Assembly (NCBI RefSeq): GCF_000337675.1
Contig: NZ_AOIB01000014.1
Coordinates: forward strand, 87,021-151,020
From: Natronococcus amylolyticus DSM 10524
GTDB lineage: Archaea > Halobacteriota > Halobacteria > Halobacteriales > Natrialbaceae
DNA: 64,000 nt
Reading direction: 5' to 3'
Below, piece by piece: positions 61,909 through 64,000 of this stretch. Both the position numbers and the translations under genes were made by a program. The notes under the pieces were generated by a model that worked only from the letters and a program-made list of their open reading frames with translations, was not told where the DNA came from and searched no databases. Position 1 is the stretch's first letter. Each line of letters opens with the position of its first letter.

Positions 61909-62838
61909 ATGAGCGACGTACGACAGCACGCGGACGACATACACGACCAGTTTTCGGACCACATCGACGTCTCGGTCGACGACGTCGAGGATCGACTGAC
62001 GACCCTCGTCGACGAGTACAAGGTCCCGATCGACGAGGCGCGCCGGAGCGTCACCAACCACTACCTCGAGGAGGCCGGCCTCGACCGCGAGGATCTCGCG
62101 GGCGGCTCGAGCGAGGCGGCCAAGATCGAGGACGTCGACGAACCGGAGCAGTGGATCGACATCACGGCCAAGGTCATCGAGCTGTGGGAACCCCGCAGCG
62201 ACTCGGTGGCACAGGTCGGCCTGCTCGGCGACCCGACGGGGACGATCAAGTTCACCAAGTGGGCCAAATCCGAGCTCCCGACCCTCGACGAGGGCGGCGT
62301 CTACGAACTTCGCAACGTCGTCACCGACGAGTACGAGGGACGCTACTCGGTCAAGCTCAACTCGACGACCGTCATCGAGGAGCTCGACGAGGAGCTCGAG
62401 GTCGGCGACGACACGAGCGTGATCGAAGGCGCGCTCGTCGACATGCAAAGCGGCAGCGGGCTGATCAAGCGCTGTCCGAAGGAGGACTGCACGCGCGTCC
62501 TCCAGAACGGCCGCTGTAACGAACACGGCGAGGTCGAAGGGGAGTTCGACCTCCGTATCAAGGCCGTCGTCGACGACGGGCTCGACGCCCACGAGGTCAT
62601 CTTCGACAAGGACGCCACCGAGAACCTGACGGGAATCAGCTTAGAGGAGGCCAAGGACATGGCGATGGACGCGCTCGACACGACCGTCGTCGCCGACGAG
62701 ATCCGCAACCTGGTCGTCGGCACCTACTACCGGATCGAGGGGCCGACGTTCGGCCGCTACGTCCTGGCCGACGACGTCGAGGAGCTCGACGGGCCAGCCG
62801 ATGCCGAACAGCTGCTGATCAAAGCGAGGTCGATGTAA
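61909..62838 (+). CDS. rpa3: Replication factor A (single-stranded DNA-binding), RPA3-type
   Basis: The 309-residue protein begins with a helical N-part (DDVEDRLTTLVDEYKVPIDEARRSV), an OB fold (WIDITAKVIELWEPRSDSVAQVGLLGDPTGTIKFTKW) and a second OB region with a zinc finger (CPKEDC and GRCNEH). The length matches Haloferax Rpa3 rather than the longer Rpa1 or Rpa2. It coats single-stranded DNA in replication and repair. It is followed with no gap by its COG3390 partner, a pair that is co-transcribed in haloarchaea. Confidence 0.88.
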   Translation: MSDVRQHADDIHDQFSDHIDVSVDDVEDRLTTLVDEYKVPIDEARRSVTNHYLEEAGLDREDLAGGSSEAAKIEDVDEPEQWIDITAKVIELWEPRSDSVAQVGLLGDPTGTIKFTKWAKSELPTLDEGGVYELRNVVTDEYEGRYSVKLNSTTVIEELDEELEVGDDTSVIEGALVDMQSGSGLIKRCPKEDCTRVLQNGRCNEHGEVEGEFDLRIKAVVDDGLDAHEVIFDKDATENLTGISLEEAKDMAMDALDTTVVADEIRNLVVGTYYRIEGPTFGRYVLADDVEELDGPADAEQLLIKARSM

Positions 62839-63474
62839 ATGTCTCAGGCAGAACTCACCCGCGAAGTCGCGCGTCGCGTCTTCGCCTCCGAATTCAACGA
62901 CTCGACGTACACGTTCAAGGAAAGCGACGACGAGCGCGCCCCCAACTACGCCCTGCTCCCGACGGGCGACCGGGCCAACCGCGTGTTCGCCGTCGGGACG
63001 CTGACCGAGACCGAGGACGTCGGCGAGGACAGCGAGTACTGGCGCGGTCGCGTCGTCGACCCGACGGGAACGTTCTTCGTCTACGCCGGCCAGTACCAGC
63101 CCGAGGCCGCCTCCGTCCTCCGGGACACGGAGCCGCCAGCGTACGTCTCGGTCGTCGGCAAACCACGAACGTACGAGACCGAGGACGGCACGGTCAACGT
63201 CTCGGTTCGCCCGGAGACGATCTCGATCGTCGACGAGGCGACCCGCGACCGCTGGGTCGTCGAGACCGCCGAGCGCACCCTCGACCGCATCGAGGAGTTC
63301 GAGGCCTGGCAGGGCGAGCAGGAGGCCCCCGAGAGCGGCTCGACGGCGCCAACCAACGAGTACGCCCAGATGGCCCGCGAGCGCTACGACTCGCCGGTCG
63401 AGAACTACCGCCGCGACGTGATCCAGGCCTTGGAGAGCCTCGAGAACGTCGAGGACGCCGAAGCGACGGCCTGA
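62839..63474 (+). CDS. rpap3: RPA-associated protein RPAP3 (COG3390)
   Basis: The 211-residue protein reads MSQAELTREVARRVFASEFNDSTYTFKE and has an OB-like core (YWRGRVVDPTGTFFVYAGQYQPEAASVL, AYVSVVGKPRTYETEDGTVNVSVRPETI) with a helical C-terminus. It is the COG3390 partner that binds Rpa3 in Haloferax and supports repair. The ATG is directly after the rpa3 stop. Confidence 0.88.
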   Translation: MSQAELTREVARRVFASEFNDSTYTFKESDDERAPNYALLPTGDRANRVFAVGTLTETEDVGEDSEYWRGRVVDPTGTFFVYAGQYQPEAASVLRDTEPPAYVSVVGKPRTYETEDGTVNVSVRPETISIVDEATRDRWVVETAERTLDRIEEFEAWQGEQEAPESGSTAPTNEYAQMARERYDSPVENYRRDVIQALESLENVEDAEATA

Positions 63475-63504
63475 ACAGGCCGTAGCCCTTTCGATTTTCG
63501 CTTG

Positions 63505-64000
63505 TTATTCCGCTCCGAGTGACTCGAGCAGCGCGCCGATTACCTCGAACTCGTCGTCGGTGACCTCGTGACCGACGCCGGGATAGCGTCGTTCGGTGAC
63601 CTCGGCCCCGGCGTCCTCGAGCGCTCGTGCCGTTTCGACGACGCGCTCGAGGTCGATCCGAGAGTCATCGGCGCCGTAGCCGACGAACGCGGGCGTTCCC
63701 TCGAGTTGACCCGTCACCGCCAGCTCGTCCTCCGGGCCGCCCGGTATCCCGCCCGAGAGGAGGAACACGCCACCGTGGCGCTCCGGTCGACGGCGGACGA
63801 ACTCCGCGACGACCGAGGCTCCCTGGGAGAACCCGACGAGCACCGTCCGCTCGGCGGGGATGCCGATCTCGCGGGCCGACTCGAGGGCGGCGCCGACCGA
63901 CTCGACGCTCGAGGACAGCGCCGGCTCGTTGGCCGCCCGTGGCGCGGTCGCCGGCCGCGGGTACCAGCTACCGCGTCGGGCTTGGGGCGCGAGGAAGGTG
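63505..64000 (-). CDS. Carboxylesterase/phospholipase-type alpha-beta hydrolase (5' end beyond window)
   Basis: The minus-strand frame stays open to the window edge, so the N-terminus is missing. The visible part reads FLAPQARRGSWYPRPATAP, then the nucleophile elbow VLVGFSQGASV, YGADDSRI with the acid Asp and YPGVGHEV with the catalytic His, matching the AB-hydrolase_2/YpfH group. It hydrolyses short esters or acyl-thioesters; substrate is unknown. Confidence 0.87.
   Translation of the reverse strand, partial: TFLAPQARRGSWYPRPATAPRAANEPALSSSVESVGAALESAREIGIPAERTVLVGFSQGASVVAEFVRRRPERHGGVFLLSGGIPGGPEDELAVTGQLEGTPAFVGYGADDSRIDLERVVETARALEDAGAEVTERRYPGVGHEVTDDEFEVIGALLESLGAE

Overview
The window comes from a haloarchaeon (class Halobacteria). 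Supporting evidence: GC-rich DNA, very acidic proteins, Tat (twin-arginine) signals, archaeal TATA boxes with leaderless starts, and class-specific genes. These genes include a ba3-type cytochrome oxidase set (cbaDBAC), an RPA3/RPAP3 pair, haloarchaeal RNA polymerase epsilon, the archaeal GTP cyclohydrolase MptA, and an rdfA plus SMC-like cell-shape pair. A Natrinema/Haloterrigena-like genus is a guess from overall gene style and was not tested.

Layout. 1-10.8 kb: a truncated multi-PAS histidine kinase, tRNA-Leu with a nearby copy of its own 3' end, OsmC, ferredoxin, short-chain dehydrogenases, a Tat-exported 5'-nucleotidase, cyclophilin and an aspartoacylase-like hydrolase. 10.9-12.9 kb: a UPF0175/DUF3368 toxin-antitoxin pair lying exactly between two copies of the 3' end of a TrpD-like gene. 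13-20.8 kb: a universal stress protein, a lamin-tail protein with an acidic Cys-repeat tail, and a divergent lactate-oxidation locus (D-lactate dehydrogenase against LutC and a LutB-LutA fusion). 21-26.4 kb: two divergent acyl-CoA dehydrogenases separated by a helically phased repeat, then the SMC-like/rdfA pair. 26.4-33 kb: an AT-rich gene-poor island, DUF3006, DUF502, MsrA, and a small locus of polysaccharide deacetylase, ATP-grasp ligase and asparagine-synthase-like protein.

33.5-44 kb: tRNA-Ile, FxsA, a DUF255 thioredoxin protein, a TrmB regulator facing mptA, then a COG3541-type nucleotidyltransferase bracketed by five copies of a 52-nt repeat with a conserved small hairpin, followed by RNA polymerase epsilon, a DsbA-like protein and NAD kinase. 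44-53 kb: NAD synthetase, GNAT, enoyl-CoA hydratase, twin tRNA-Thr genes, an ArsM-like methyltransferase preceded by a coupled 33-codon ORF, a regulator, a stress protein, a 39-residue membrane microprotein and an amidase. 53-59.5 kb: the respiratory cluster, in which a Cu-type P-ATPase is divergent from the ba3 oxidase operon it probably supplies. 59.5-64 kb: a dehydrogenase, a 27-bp tandem repeat, a sulfite-oxidase-family protein, rpa3-rpap3, and a truncated carboxylesterase.

The best candidates for something undescribed are the 52-nt repeat family around the nucleotidyltransferase (37.9-39.4 kb), the toxin-antitoxin insertion with 73-bp flanking repeats (10.96-11.92 kb), and the ATP-grasp/asparagine-synthase-like pair (29.7-32.9 kb). 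No rRNA, CRISPR array, intact insertion sequence or replication origin was seen.
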